A stretch of DNA of 64,000 nt from Patescibacteria group bacterium (GCA_026004415.1 BPJC01000001.1:1-64000), one strand, 5' to 3'. Numbered from the stretch's first letter, positions 52,511 through 61,847 are shown. Made by a program: numbers and translations. The notes: generated by a model not told the origin, from the letters alone.

Positions 52511-54256
52511 ATGTTTTTCTTTGGCAAAAAACAAAACCAACATAACAAACAGTCTGGAGTTAGGCCAGCCGCTGATCTTTTGAAAAAGGGAACGGTCTCT
52601 ATAAAAGATTTAATAGCTCCTCATTTTATAGAGGTAGATTTTAATCATATCAAAATCAATGATACTTTCTACAGAACGATTTTTGTAAGCGGTTATCCTC
52701 GTTATGCAAATCCTAACTGGTTAAGTTCTTTAATTACTTTTGATCATCCTTTATACATCTCGTTTTTTATTTATCCTACTGAAGCAGGAGATGTCTTAGA
52801 ACAATTAAAGAAAAAAATTGCTGAGATGGAGGCTACAATTGATTCTCAGGTTAGAGAAGGCAAGGTTGTTGATCCTAATTTGCAGGTAGCTTTAGATGAT
52901 GCTTTGTCTCTTCAGGCAGAGTTAGCCAGAGGCACAGAAAGATTTTTTCAGTTTGCTTTATATATTACAATCTCTGCTGATACAGAAAAAGAACTTGAAA
53001 ACATCACTCAGCAATTAAGATCTTTGTTGTCTTCTTTGTATATAATATCTCACCCGGCAAGTCTTCAGATGGACGATGGCTTTAAGGCAACTTTGCCGAT
53101 GTTTAAAGATGGTCTTAAGATTTTAAGAAATATGGATACAACATCAATTGCGTATACTTTTCCTTTTTCTACTGCTAGTTTAACTCAGAATGAGGGAATT
53201 CTTTATGGTGTAAATGCCAATGACAGTTCACTGATTATTTTTGACAGATTCAAACTTGAAAATGCCAACTCTGTTATTTTAGGAAAATCAGGAGGAGGAA
53301 AAAGTTTTTTAGTAAAACTTGAAGCCTTAAGGTTGTTTTCACAAGGGGTTGAGATCATTATAATTGATCCAGAGAATGAGTATAAAAAACTGGCTGAAAA
53401 TGTGGGAGGAGAGTTTATTGAGTTTTCTATTTCTTCTGAAGCCAATATAAATCCTTTTGACCTTGATCCAGACTCTGCTGAAGATGATGAGTTGCAGAAT
53501 AAAATACTTGATCTTCACTCTCTGATGAAGGTTATAATGGGAGATCTGTCTCCAACTCAGGATGCGCTGTTGGACAAGGCTTTAGTTTTAACCTATCAAC
53601 AAAAAGGTATTACGCTAGATCCTGAGACTTTTAAAAATGAATCGCCACTTATGGAAGATCTATATAAGGTTCTTATTGGCATGGAGACTCCAGAGGCAAA
53701 AGATCTAGCCGCTAGATTAGAAAAGTTTGTTACAGGATCTGCTTCTGGCATATTAAATCAAAGATCAAACCTTGATCTTAAAAACCCGTTTACTGTTTTT
53801 GGCATTAGAGATTTGGAAGAAAACTTAAGGCCAGTTGCAATGTATATTGTTTTAGAGTTTATTTGGAATAAGATTAGAAAAGAAAAGAAAAAAAGGGTTT
53901 TAATTGTAGATGAGGCTTGGTATTTAATTAAAAATAAAGATTCAGGAGCCTATCTTCATTCTTTTGCCAAAAGAGCTAGAAAGTATTTGTTGGGGTTAAC
54001 AACAATAACTCAGGATGTTGAAGATTTTTTAGCTACACAAGAGGGAAAGGCTATTATAACTAACTCAAGTATGCAGATCATTTTGAAACAATCAACTGCT
54101 TCAATAGATCAGATCTCAAAAACATTTTATCTAACAGGTGGCGAGAGACATTATCTGCTTTCTGCAAGCGTTGGTCAAGGTCTGTTTTTTGCAGGTCAGT
54201 CTCATGTTGGTATTCAGGTAATTGCCAGTAGAGAGGAGCGAGAAATTATTGAATAA
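52511..54256 (+). CDS. VirB4/TraC-like T4SS ATPase
   Basis: The protein is 582 residues from ATG 52511. Family marks are the N-terminal DLLKKGTVSIKDLIAPHF, Walker A VILGKSGGGKSFLVKLEALR (about residue 256), IIIIDPENEYKKLAENVGG, Walker B RVLIVDEAWYLIKNKDSG (about residue 462) and the C-terminal LGLTTITQDVEDFLAT and NSSMQIILKQ. The protein powers assembly of the secretion or conjugation-like channel and of pili. It is the third gene of the PrgI block and is followed after 12 bases by a cohesin-like surface gene. Confidence 0.93.
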   Translation: MFFFGKKQNQHNKQSGVRPAADLLKKGTVSIKDLIAPHFIEVDFNHIKINDTFYRTIFVSGYPRYANPNWLSSLITFDHPLYISFFIYPTEAGDVLEQLKKKIAEMEATIDSQVREGKVVDPNLQVALDDALSLQAELARGTERFFQFALYITISADTEKELENITQQLRSLLSSLYIISHPASLQMDDGFKATLPMFKDGLKILRNMDTTSIAYTFPFSTASLTQNEGILYGVNANDSSLIIFDRFKLENANSVILGKSGGGKSFLVKLEALRLFSQGVEIIIIDPENEYKKLAENVGGEFIEFSISSEANINPFDLDPDSAEDDELQNKILDLHSLMKVIMGDLSPTQDALLDKALVLTYQQKGITLDPETFKNESPLMEDLYKVLIGMETPEAKDLAARLEKFVTGSASGILNQRSNLDLKNPFTVFGIRDLEENLRPVAMYIVLEFIWNKIRKEKKKRVLIVDEAWYLIKNKDSGAYLHSFAKRARKYLLGLTTITQDVEDFLATQEGKAIITNSSMQIILKQSTASIDQISKTFYLTGGERHYLLSASVGQGLFFAGQSHVGIQVIASREEREIIE

Positions 54257-54268
54257 ATTTAAATATTA

Positions 54269-54952
54269 ATGAAAAGATTTGTAATAGTTTTAGTCATAGG
54301 TTTTTTCTACACTGTTTTATTGGTTTCTAAGATCTATGCTGGTTATTTTTCATTTGAACAGCAGAATTTAACTGTTGGTGTAGGAGAAAGTTTTTCTGTA
54401 ATAGTTAAGATTGATACTGAAAACACTGAAGTTGTTGGCGCTGAGGCTTTAATAGGTTATGATAATGTTAAATTATCTGTAAACTCCATATCTAATCTGA
54501 ATTTTTTTGATGAGTTCTCCTATGATATTATTGATCAAGGTATTTATATAACAGGAAGTTTTGTAGATATTCAACAGACTAAATCTGGCTCTGGTCAGTT
54601 TGCAGAGATTACTTTTACAGCTGAGGAGCCCGGCACTGTAACGCTTGAGTTTATCTGCGATCCCAATATCCTTGAGTCTAGCTCTATTTTTGACAGTAAT
54701 ACAGAAGAAACAATAGTTTGTAGTTCTAATCAAACTGCTGAGATCACAATAACAGGAGATTCTGGAAGTTCAGATAATAATCAGACGAACACTGGATCAG
54801 ACACTGGAAATATAACAAAAGGAGGTGTTGAGGAGTCTTCTGCAGTAACTCAACTGCCAAAATCAGGCAGTGTTAATCTGTCTGTTTTTTATATGATGTT
54901 AGGTTTGTTGGCGTCTGGATTGGCTGTTGGTTTAAGAAATCTGTTAAAATAA
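54269..54952 (+). CDS. Cohesin-domain surface protein with sorting-signal-like C-terminus
   Basis: The protein is 227 residues. A signal peptide (FVIVLVIGFFYTVLLVSKIYA) is followed by a cohesin-like beta-sandwich (residues ~25-150): VGVGESFSVIVKIDTENTE, ALIGYDNVKLSVNSISN and SGQFAEITFTAEEPGTVTL are the usual strand pattern. A Ser/Asn/Thr-rich linker leads to LPKSGSVNLSVFYMMLG and a hydrophobic helix plus a final Lys, which looks like an LPxTG-type sorting signal with LPKSG. No sortase gene is in this window. The gene is last in the PrgI-VirB4 block, so the protein may act on the surface of the apparatus. A similar protein occurs at 61848. Confidence 0.7.
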   Translation: MKRFVIVLVIGFFYTVLLVSKIYAGYFSFEQQNLTVGVGESFSVIVKIDTENTEVVGAEALIGYDNVKLSVNSISNLNFFDEFSYDIIDQGIYITGSFVDIQQTKSGSGQFAEITFTAEEPGTVTLEFICDPNILESSSIFDSNTEETIVCSSNQTAEITITGDSGSSDNNQTNTGSDTGNITKGGVEESSAVTQLPKSGSVNLSVFYMMLGLLASGLAVGLRNLLK

Positions 54953-54992
54953 TCTTTGCTATGAAAAACGCAGTATTTTATTAGGAATTTAC

Positions 54993-55151
54993 ATGCCATT
55001 TTTTGTCTGTTCTTATTTTGATGGAGATTTAAAATTAAGCGATGAGCATATCAATTATAAATGGGTAGACAAAACTAGTTATCAGACCCTTGATAAACAA
55101 TCTTTTTTATTCAATGTTATAGAGTCTTATTTTAATTCTAATCAAGATTGA
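54993..55151 (+). pseudogene. Nudix hydrolase remnant, C-terminal fragment
   Basis: A 52-codon frame starts MPFFVCSYFDGDLKLS and continues DEHINYKWVDKTSYQ. The YFDGDLKLSDEH...YKWV run resembles the strands after the Nudix box of Nudix hydrolases, and the Nudix box itself (G-x5-E-x7-REUxEExGU) is missing here and upstream. The piece is therefore probably the tail of a deleted gene. A short functional protein is possible but unlikely. Confidence 0.45.
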
Positions 55152-55200
55152 GACTTTAATTTTAAATAGGCTAAAATATACTTTACTGGTTCAGATAATC

Positions 55201-55230
55201 TTGACTTTAGATTTGTTTATGGTTTAATAT
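55201..55230 (+). promoter_or_regulatory. Promoter of the leucine operon
   Basis: TTGACT (55201-55206) and TAATAT (55225-55230) are separated by 18 bases (17 with TTAATA). Initiation near 55237 would leave only about five bases before the leader peptide ATG at 55243, so the leader would be almost leaderless. Confidence 0.6.
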
Positions 55231-55242
55231 TATTTACAAATT

Positions 55243-55305
55243 ATGGTTTTGCAAATAAATAATCAAAGTTTAGCTCTTCTTCTTAGCGCCGGTTTCAGGC
55301 GGTGA
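55243..55305 (+). CDS. leuL: Leucine operon leader peptide
   Basis: The frame encodes a 20-residue peptide, MVLQINNQSLALLLSAGFRR, ending in TGA at 55303-55305. It has five leucines, including codons TTA GCT CTT CTT CTT in one run (55270-55284), in the leader of a leucine biosynthesis operon. The peptide is too short to have been picked up as a gene otherwise. Leucine shortage would stall the ribosome at these codons. The stop codon lies between the two strands of the first hairpin, as in known attenuation leaders. No ribosome site is visible upstream, consistent with a near-leaderless start. Confidence 0.85.
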   Translation: MVLQINNQSLALLLSAGFRR

Positions 55306-55358
55306 GAAGTCTGTGAGCTAAATATTTAGTTTCTCCCGCCTGAAAGGCGGGTTTTTTT
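55269..55358 (+). promoter_or_regulatory. Transcription attenuator of the leu operon
   Basis: Three mutually exclusive structures are visible. Hairpin 1:2 pairs TTTAGCTC (55269-55276) with GAGCTAAA (55315-55322), helped by CTTCT/AGAAG and CGCC/GGCG inside; strand 1 covers the Leu codons. The antiterminator 2:3 pairs TTTCAGGCGG (55293-55302) with CCGCCTGAAA (55336-55345), a perfect ten-base match. The terminator 3:4 pairs CCCGCC (55335-55340) with GGCGGG (55346-55351) and is followed by seven T (55352-55358). With leucine present the terminator forms; stalling on the Leu codons frees strand 2 and lets 2:3 form. leuA starts four bases after the T run. Confidence 0.9.
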
Positions 55359-55361
55359 ATT

Positions 55362-56522
55362 ATGAAAAAGATTTTTGTTTTTGACACAACATTAAGAGAT
55401 GGCGAACAGGTTCCTGGTTGCCAGTTAAATACCAAAGAAAAATTGATTATTGCCGAACACTTAGAGCGTTTAGGTGTTGATGTTATTGAGGCAGGTTTTC
55501 CTATATCTTCACCTGGTGATTTTGAATCTGTTGTTTCTATATCTAAACAAGTTAAAAAGCCAGTTGTTTGCGCTTTAACCAGAGCTTTAAAACCAGATAT
55601 TGATTGCGCTGTTGACGCTTTGAGGTTTGCTAAAAGAAAAAGAATTCATACAGGCATTGGAGCTTCAGATATTCATATTAAATATAAGTTTAGATCTAAT
55701 AGGCAACAGATATTACAACAAGCTGTTTGGGCAGTAAAGTATGCAAAACAGTTTGTTGAAGATGTGGAGTTTTATGCTGAAGATGCTGGTAGAGCAGATA
55801 ATGAGTTTTTGGCCAAAATGGTTCAGTCAGTTATTAAAGCTGGCGCCACAGTTGTAAATATTCCTGATACAACTGGTTACTGTCTGCCAGAGGAGTTTGG
55901 ATCAAAAATCAAGTTTTTAATTGATAATGTGGATAATATACACAAAGCAATAATCTCGGTTCATTGTCACAATGATTTGGGTTTGGCTACGGCCAATACT
56001 TTATCCGGGGTTTTAAACGGAGCTAGTCAGATTGAGACTACTATCAATGGCATTGGAGAAAGAGCTGGAAATGCGGCTATGGAAGAGATCGTTATGATAA
56101 TTAAAACCAAAAAACTAAAGTTCTATACAGATATTGATACTAAAAAGATTTATCAGACAAGTCAAATTGTTTCAAAACTAATGAATATGCCGATTCAAAA
56201 AAACAAAGCTATAGTTGGTAGGAATGCTTTTGCTCACTCATCTGGAATTCACCAGGATGGTGTTTTAAAGAGACGAGAGAACTATGAGATTATTGATCCT
56301 AAAGATATAGGGTTGGACAGGTCTCAAATTATTTTAACAGCAAGATCTGGAAGATCTGCTTTAAAATTTAGATTGCAGAGCCTTAATTACAGGGTTGATG
56401 ATACTACTTTAGATTTTATTTACAACGAGTTCTTAAAATTGGCAGATAGAATAAAGGAGGTTGATGATAGAAACTTAAGACAGTTAATGTTACAAATTAA
56501 CAATCAAAACTATGAACACTAA
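55362..56522 (+). CDS. leuA: 2-isopropylmalate synthase, catalytic part only
   Basis: The protein is 386 residues. The HMGL-like barrel has [25 protein letters not shown], the metal-binding [26 protein letters not shown] and [11 protein letters not shown]. It ends after a short linker ([13 protein letters not shown], residues ~325-386), so it lacks the ~120-residue C-terminal regulatory domain (LeuA dimer domain) that binds leucine in normal ~510-residue enzymes. It condenses acetyl-CoA with 2-ketoisovalerate. A citramalate or homocitrate function is possible, but the downstream LeuDC and LeuB and the leucine leader argue for leucine. The stop overlaps the start of leuDC by 11 bases. Confidence 0.92.
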   Translation: MKKIFVFDTTLRDGEQVPGCQLNTKEKLIIAEHLERLGVDVIEAGFPISSPGDFESVVSISKQVKKPVVCALTRALKPDIDCAVDALRFAKRKRIHTGIGASDIHIKYKFRSNRQQILQQAVWAVKYAKQFVEDVEFYAEDAGRADNEFLAKMVQSVIKAGATVVNIPDTTGYCLPEEFGSKIKFLIDNVDNIHKAIISVHCHNDLGLATANTLSGVLNGASQIETTINGIGERAGNAAMEEIVMIIKTKKLKFYTDIDTKKIYQTSQIVSKLMNMPIQKNKAIVGRNAFAHSSGIHQDGVLKRRENYEIIDPKDIGLDRSQIILTARSGRSALKFRLQSLNYRVDDTTLDFIYNEFLKLADRIKEVDDRNLRQLMLQINNQNYEH

Positions 56523-58404
56523 AATATCTGGAGTTATAACCTCAATTTTCCCTGATGATGTAAACACAGATGATATTATTCCTGCCTGGACTCTTCAGGA
56601 ATCTACAGATCGGGAGTTTTTTGGCAAATATGCTTTTTCAAACTATGATAAAGATTTTGTTAATCGTTGTCAGCAGACTGATGACAATATTATTGTGGCT
56701 GGTAAAAACTTTGGTTGTGGTTCATCGCGGGAACAGGCTGTTTATGCATTAATGTCAAATAATGTTAAGGCTGTCATTGCTTATTCTTATCCTGATATTT
56801 TTTATAGAAACTGCCTCAACAATGGTTTGCCTGCGCTGATTATTGAGGACAAAATAAGCTGGAAGTCAAATAAATCAATTACAATTGATCTAGAAAATAA
56901 AGTAATTCATTATGCAGATCAGAAGATAAAAATTAAAAACTCCGATGAAGATGTCAAAACCTTTATGTTTGGCGGTACTGTTGGCAGAATTAGACAACAT
57001 TTGATCTCTATACTAAATAAAGAAAGCCAAAGATTTGACTGGGTTTCTGCAAAAATAGTTAGCAAAAAACCGCAGACCATAGTTGAGAAAATAATCTCTG
57101 ATCATCTTGGCAAACCGGTTTATGCTGGAGAAAAGGTTGATTTGCCGGTTGACATTCTGTTTTTTAATGAGGTTATTGCTCCTCCTGCTATTAAAGATTT
57201 TCACTCAAACTTTTCAGATATTTTTAAGAAATATAAACAAAAACCAAGAGTGTTTGATAATAGAAGAATCTTTTTTATACCTGATCACACAGTTCCATCA
57301 TCTTCGATTGCAGTCTCAGAAGGTATTGATTTAATGGAAAATTTTGCCAAAGAGCAAGGGGTGTATTGTTATAAAGAAGGCGATGGGATTGAACATGTTG
57401 TTTTAATTGAAGACGGTTATATAGCTCCGGGAGAAATAGTTTTAGGAACAGATTCTCATACCTGCACCAATGGAGCTTTGAATGCTTTAGCCTTTGGGGT
57501 AGGAACAACAGATGCAACTTATGCTCTGGCAACAGGTTATCTTTATGATTTTCAGGTTCCAAATACCATTCGCTTTAATCTTTATGGTAAGTTTAAAAAA
57601 GGCGTTTATGGAAAAGATTTGATACTTTACTTAATCGGAAAATTAGGCGTTGATGGAGCTTCTAAACGAGTTATTGAGTTCGGTGGTCCTGCTTTAAAAA
57701 ATATCACTTTAGAACAAAGAATAACGATTTCAAATATGGCTGTTGAGATGGGTGCTAGAACAGGAATTTTTGAAGCAGATGAGGTAACCGAAACTTATGT
57801 TAAAGACAGAGCAAAGTTTGCTTATAAAACCTATTCTCCAGATAAAGACTGCTGTTACGAAAAAGTTATAGATGTTGATCTGTCAACTCTAGAGCCTTGT
57901 GTTGCTTTTCCTCATAAGCCTGGCAATGTCACTTTTATTTCAAATATTAAAAAGTATATGAAAGAGTCGCAGAAAAGCAAATCATTAGATTTTGTTCCAG
58001 TTGATTCTTTAAAGATTACAGATGCTTTTTTAGGTGCTTGCACTAATGGCAGATATGAAGACTTTGTTGAGTCTGCAAAGATCTTAAAAGGAAAAAAAGT
58101 TCACCCTGAGGTTAACTTTGTTGTTATTCCTGCTTCAAGAAAGGTTTACAACAGACTGTTAAAAGAGGGTTATCTACAGATTTTTGCAGAGGCAGGAGCT
58201 AATATAGAGTCATCAAACTGCGGTCCTTGTTTTGGCAAGCATATGGGTGTTGTTGGCAGAGGAGCTCAGATGATCTCCTCTTCAAATCGTAATTATATTG
58301 GTAGAATGGGATCCAAAGAAGCAAAGATTTTTCTGGCGTCTCCAGCTACAGTTACAGCTTCAGCTGTTGCAGGTTATATAGTTGATCCTAGAAAGTACCT
58401 ATGA
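56512..58404 (+). CDS. 3-isopropylmalate dehydratase, small and large subunits fused (LeuD-LeuC)
   Basis: The protein is 630 residues. Residues ~1-165 are the small subunit (LeuD): [50 protein letters not shown]. Residues ~185-630 are the large subunit (LeuC): [40 protein letters not shown] and [14 protein letters not shown], with the three cysteines that bind the 4Fe-4S cluster (ACTNG and CGPC). It interconverts 2- and 3-isopropylmalate. The order LeuD then LeuC is the reverse of fungal fused enzymes, and most bacteria encode two chains. It overlaps leuA by 11 bases and leuB by four. Confidence 0.9.
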   Translation: MNTKISGVITSIFPDDVNTDDIIPAWTLQESTDREFFGKYAFSNYDKDFVNRCQQTDDNIIVAGKNFGCGSSREQAVYALMSNNVKAVIAYSYPDIFYRNCLNNGLPALIIEDKISWKSNKSITIDLENKVIHYADQKIKIKNSDEDVKTFMFGGTVGRIRQHLISILNKESQRFDWVSAKIVSKKPQTIVEKIISDHLGKPVYAGEKVDLPVDILFFNEVIAPPAIKDFHSNFSDIFKKYKQKPRVFDNRRIFFIPDHTVPSSSIAVSEGIDLMENFAKEQGVYCYKEGDGIEHVVLIEDGYIAPGEIVLGTDSHTCTNGALNALAFGVGTTDATYALATGYLYDFQVPNTIRFNLYGKFKKGVYGKDLILYLIGKLGVDGASKRVIEFGGPALKNITLEQRITISNMAVEMGARTGIFEADEVTETYVKDRAKFAYKTYSPDKDCCYEKVIDVDLSTLEPCVAFPHKPGNVTFISNIKKYMKESQKSKSLDFVPVDSLKITDAFLGACTNGRYEDFVESAKILKGKKVHPEVNFVVIPASRKVYNRLLKEGYLQIFAEAGANIESSNCGPCFGKHMGVVGRGAQMISSSNRNYIGRMGSKEAKIFLASPATVTASAVAGYIVDPRKYL

Positions 58405-59462
58405 AAAACACAATAGCTGTACTGCCTGGTGATGGTATTGGTCCTGAAGTGGTAGAGGAAGCTGTTAAGGTTTTAAAGATTATCGCCAAAAGGTTTAATC
58501 ATGAATTTGATTTTCAGTATGGTTTAATCGGTCATCAGGCAATAGTGAAAACAGGAAAGCCTTTGCCAGAGGAGACTGTTAATTTAATTCAAAACAGTTC
58601 TGCAATTCTTTTCGGAGCAATAGGAGACCCAATTTATGATAATAATCCCAACTTAAAGGTAAGGCCAGAACAAGGTTTACTTGAGATGAGAAAAGTTTTG
58701 GGTTTGTATGCAAACTTAAGACCAGTCAAGGTTTATTCTGCTTTGGTTGATCAGTCGCCACTGAAAAAAAAGATTATAGCAAACACTGATTTCGTCGTTG
58801 TTAGAGAGCTTATTGGAGGCATTTATTTTGGAGAGAAAGGCTCAACTGAAAACAGTGCTTATGATACTTGCAGTTATTCTGTTGAGGAGATAATAAGAGT
58901 TGGTAGAGTAGCTTTTGAGCTTGCAGTAAAAAGAAAAAATAAAGTTACTTTAGTTGATAAAGCAAATGTATTAGAGACTTCAAAGCTCTGGAGAAAAACA
59001 ATTCAAGCATTGCACAAAGATTATCCTGATGTTAGTTTAGAAATGATGTATGTAGATAATGCCGCAATGCAGATAATAAGAAACCCTAGTCAGTTTGATG
59101 TAATTTTGACAGAGAATATGTTTGGAGATATCTTAACAGATGAAGCCTCTGTGATTACAGGTTCTATTGGTATGCTTCCTTCTGCTTCTATAGGTCAAAA
59201 AACAGCTCTTTATGAACCAATTCATGGTTCATATCCTCAGGCAGTTGGTAAGCATATTGCCAACCCAATCGGAGCTATTTTATCTGCGGCTCTGCTTTTA
59301 GATATTAGTTTTAATCTTAAAAAAGAAGCGAAACTAATAGAAAAAGCTATCACTAATGTTTTGAGTAAGGGTTTTGGCACCTGTGATATAAACTCGGTTG
59401 ATCCTGTTTCAACGCAGGAACTTGGAAAACTTATAAGAGATGAGATAAAGAATTTTAGTTAA
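58401..59462 (+). CDS. leuB: 3-isopropylmalate dehydrogenase
   Basis: The protein is 353 residues. Features are the N-terminal LPGDGIGPEVVEEAVKVL, the substrate-binding VRPEQGLLEMRKVLGLYANLRP, the catalytic Tyr in IYFGEKGS and DTCSYSVEEI, the Lys in LVDKANVLETSKLW, the metal-binding Asp in DVILTENMFGDILTDEASVI, and the cofactor loop EPIHGSYPQAVGKHIANP. The RPE..LLE.R pattern is the LeuB type, not isocitrate or homoisocitrate dehydrogenase. It oxidises 3-isopropylmalate to 2-ketoisocaproate. The ATG overlaps the leuDC stop as ATGA. It closes the operon; ilv genes and a branched-chain transaminase are not in the window. Confidence 0.95.
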   Translation: MKNTIAVLPGDGIGPEVVEEAVKVLKIIAKRFNHEFDFQYGLIGHQAIVKTGKPLPEETVNLIQNSSAILFGAIGDPIYDNNPNLKVRPEQGLLEMRKVLGLYANLRPVKVYSALVDQSPLKKKIIANTDFVVVRELIGGIYFGEKGSTENSAYDTCSYSVEEIIRVGRVAFELAVKRKNKVTLVDKANVLETSKLWRKTIQALHKDYPDVSLEMMYVDNAAMQIIRNPSQFDVILTENMFGDILTDEASVITGSIGMLPSASIGQKTALYEPIHGSYPQAVGKHIANPIGAILSAALLLDISFNLKKEAKLIEKAITNVLSKGFGTCDINSVDPVSTQELGKLIRDEIKNFS

Positions 59463-59676
59463 TCTTAGTTTTATATTTAATCTGATCTGTTAAGTCTGTG
59501 GAATCTTTTAGCCCTCGGTTAAGGTTATCTATTTTAGTTGTTGAAGTTGTTGTCTTTAAATTGTTTATTTGTAGATTTCAACTTTTAAAAACTAAGAAGT
59601 TCAGCAGTTTTTAGTTAATGGATCAATTAATTGCTTTATTTTAAAAACTGGCAATATTAAAAGCCAACATAAACTC

Positions 59677-59705
59677 TTGACAGTTTGTTTTTTTTGGTTT
59701 ATTCT
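59677..59705 (+). promoter_or_regulatory. Strong promoter of the surface-protein gene
   Basis: A consensus TTGACA (59677-59682) and TATTCT (59700-59705) are separated by 17 bases, and ATG 59713 is seven bases downstream, so transcription would start at the start codon. The TTG at 59677 that opens the longer frame is the -35 box itself, which supports ATG 59713 as the real start. About 215 bases upstream back to leuB show no gene. Confidence 0.65.
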
Positions 59706-59712
59706 TAATTTT

Positions 59713-61752
59713 ATGAGAAAGTTGTTTGGATTTTTAATTCTGTCTATTTCTGCGGTTGTTTTTAGTCTCTCTTTTGTTTTTGCTCAACAGACAACTGATA
59801 CCAACACTTCATCAGACAATCAGACAAGATCTATCGCCTATGGATCAATCTGTTTAAGACCTGTTGAGTTTGCGCAGAATAGTTGCCCTGAAAACAGACC
59901 TGAAGGCGTAAACTGCAGTATGCCAGCGCCAGACAGCGATACTTTTCCTAGTGGGTTAATAGATCATGCTGTTAGAGTCAAAAACACTCCGCCGTCTAAG
60001 TTTCCTCTTGATCAGGATATTTATATAGTCGGTTGTGTGTTTGAAAATGACAGTTTTGTTTGTTCAACTGGTAGAAATGAACAAGGTGTTGAAAATGAAA
60101 AAGCCAAAAACGAGTTGGCTAATTTAGGTTTTTTAGTTAGTTCTGGTAATGAAACTGGAATCAATCATTATTTTGAACTTAAAAAAGGATTGAGCAACCC
60201 TATTCAGACTAAAGATGGCAATCTTGATTTAATAATAAGAAGTCATACGCCGAATGGTTCTGCACATGCTTTTTTTGGCATTTATGAGCAAAGGGTGAGC
60301 AATATTGGCGATGGATCAAACAGAACTCCACAACTGGAACAGATTGATTTCAAGCAAATGGCAACTGATTGTGCTGATATCTTTTGGGATCCAGAAGGTT
60401 ATGTTTTTGACGCTAAAACATTAATGCCGATATCTGGGGTAAATGTTTATCTTTACACAGTTTCAGGTTTGGATACAACATTAGTTCCTGAACGACCTGG
60501 TTTTTTAAATCCTTATATGACAAGTTGGGATGGAGCTTTCTTCTTTTATGTTGAGCCTGCTATTTATACATTGGATATTCAGTCCGATGCATATGAATTT
60601 CCAGTTGATATATCTGAAGTGAATCCTTTGTATAAGAATTCAGATTATGGTTACAAATGCGATGTTGCTGGTTATGATCTATATACAGACAGGCTTAAGT
60701 TAGATGAGACTAAAGGTAAGATGATTCGTTGCGATATTCCTTTAAAGTCAAAAAATGAGCAAAAAGTACAGCAATCAAGGAGTTATCTTATTTATAATCA
60801 AGCTCTTACAGTATCTGAGACTAAAACTAAAGTCTCTGCTTATGTCTGGCCATTAAATGCTAGTTTTTCAGTAGTGCAGGAGAACGAGGAAGGTTATCAG
60901 ACTGTCTTGGCTACAGCTAGGGCTAAAAGAGGTGGTTTTACTGTTGTTATAAACAATTCTTTAATTGATCCTCAACTGCCTCTTTATATTATTCCAAGTT
61001 CAGCTGTAAATAAAGGTTCTGTTAGGAGCAACTCAAATGGAGAAAACAAATCTGAACAAGACCAGAGTATGCAAAATGAAGGAGATTTGATAAACAAGAT
61101 TAAGATCTTTTTATCAGGTCTTTTTAATTTCAAAGTAACTGCAGAGGCAAATAATGATTTGAATCGTTTCTCTGCCAGACCTATGTATCCAGTTTTAAAG
61201 TATATTGAGGGTGTTGCTTATGACGATTTAGGCAATCCAATTGCCAATGCTGAAGTGAAAATTATTGATAAAGGAAGCAATAAAGAGATATTAAGAGTAA
61301 CTGCTGATGAAAATGGTTATTTTAAGATCCCTCCTGCTTATTTGCCCATGTTTGAGTATTATTTAAACATTGATTCTGCTGATGGTAGAACTTTTGCTTA
61401 TACTACTTCTGAGTTTGTCAGAATGAATAAGGATTATCTGGATACAGCCAAACTTGATTTGTTAAGAGCCAGAAGAAATGGAGTGCAGATTCCAGAGTTT
61501 GAAGAAGATAATGGCCAGGTTATAATTACAGCAGATAATCAAAATCAATCTGAGGTAGTCAAACAGCCTAGTCCTTTAAATAAAGATAACAAGACAGATT
61601 CTGACAAAAATAAGGAAGATTTAGATGAAGATACCCAATCCAATCAAGGATTAGTTGTTGCAGTTATTCTATTATTATTTGTTTTGTCAGCAATAGGATT
61701 GGTTATGATTCTTTATATATATAAACTGCGCAAACTAGATGGAGAAATTTAA
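59713..61752 (+). CDS. Surface protein with carboxypeptidase-regulatory-like domains, membrane anchored
   Basis: From ATG 59713 the protein is 679 residues. A signal peptide (LFGFLILSISAVVFSLSFVFA) precedes an outer region with paired Cys. Two stretches fit carboxypeptidase-regulatory-like repeats: EGYVFDAKTLMPISGVNVYLYTV (about residues 235-300) and YIEGVAYDDLGNPIANAEVKI followed by TADENGYFKIPPAY (about 500-570). A charged Asp/Asn/Lys linker leads to a C-terminal membrane helix (VVAVILLLFVLSAIGLVMIL) and a short cytoplasmic tail. It is exposed on the cell surface and is probably an adhesin or envelope protein. A similar domain occurs in the PrgI fusion at 51019. I do not assign a function. 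Confidence 0.65.
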   Translation: MRKLFGFLILSISAVVFSLSFVFAQQTTDTNTSSDNQTRSIAYGSICLRPVEFAQNSCPENRPEGVNCSMPAPDSDTFPSGLIDHAVRVKNTPPSKFPLDQDIYIVGCVFENDSFVCSTGRNEQGVENEKAKNELANLGFLVSSGNETGINHYFELKKGLSNPIQTKDGNLDLIIRSHTPNGSAHAFFGIYEQRVSNIGDGSNRTPQLEQIDFKQMATDCADIFWDPEGYVFDAKTLMPISGVNVYLYTVSGLDTTLVPERPGFLNPYMTSWDGAFFFYVEPAIYTLDIQSDAYEFPVDISEVNPLYKNSDYGYKCDVAGYDLYTDRLKLDETKGKMIRCDIPLKSKNEQKVQQSRSYLIYNQALTVSETKTKVSAYVWPLNASFSVVQENEEGYQTVLATARAKRGGFTVVINNSLIDPQLPLYIIPSSAVNKGSVRSNSNGENKSEQDQSMQNEGDLINKIKIFLSGLFNFKVTAEANNDLNRFSARPMYPVLKYIEGVAYDDLGNPIANAEVKIIDKGSNKEILRVTADENGYFKIPPAYLPMFEYYLNIDSADGRTFAYTTSEFVRMNKDYLDTAKLDLLRARRNGVQIPEFEEDNGQVIITADNQNQSEVVKQPSPLNKDNKTDSDKNKEDLDEDTQSNQGLVVAVILLLFVLSAIGLVMILYIYKLRKLDGEI

Positions 61753-61847
61753 CTTAAGAGTTGAGAAATTAAATACCAAACTTTTTACATATACAAACTG
61801 AAGTTTTTAAATGTTATTCATATAAAGATTTATATTTGCTTAATTTT

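Noticed and set aside
55235-55360. T-box riboswitch upstream of leuA
   Set aside because: The region is short and has a leader peptide with competing hairpins; no T-box AGGGUGGNACCGCG-like sequence or specifier stem is present.
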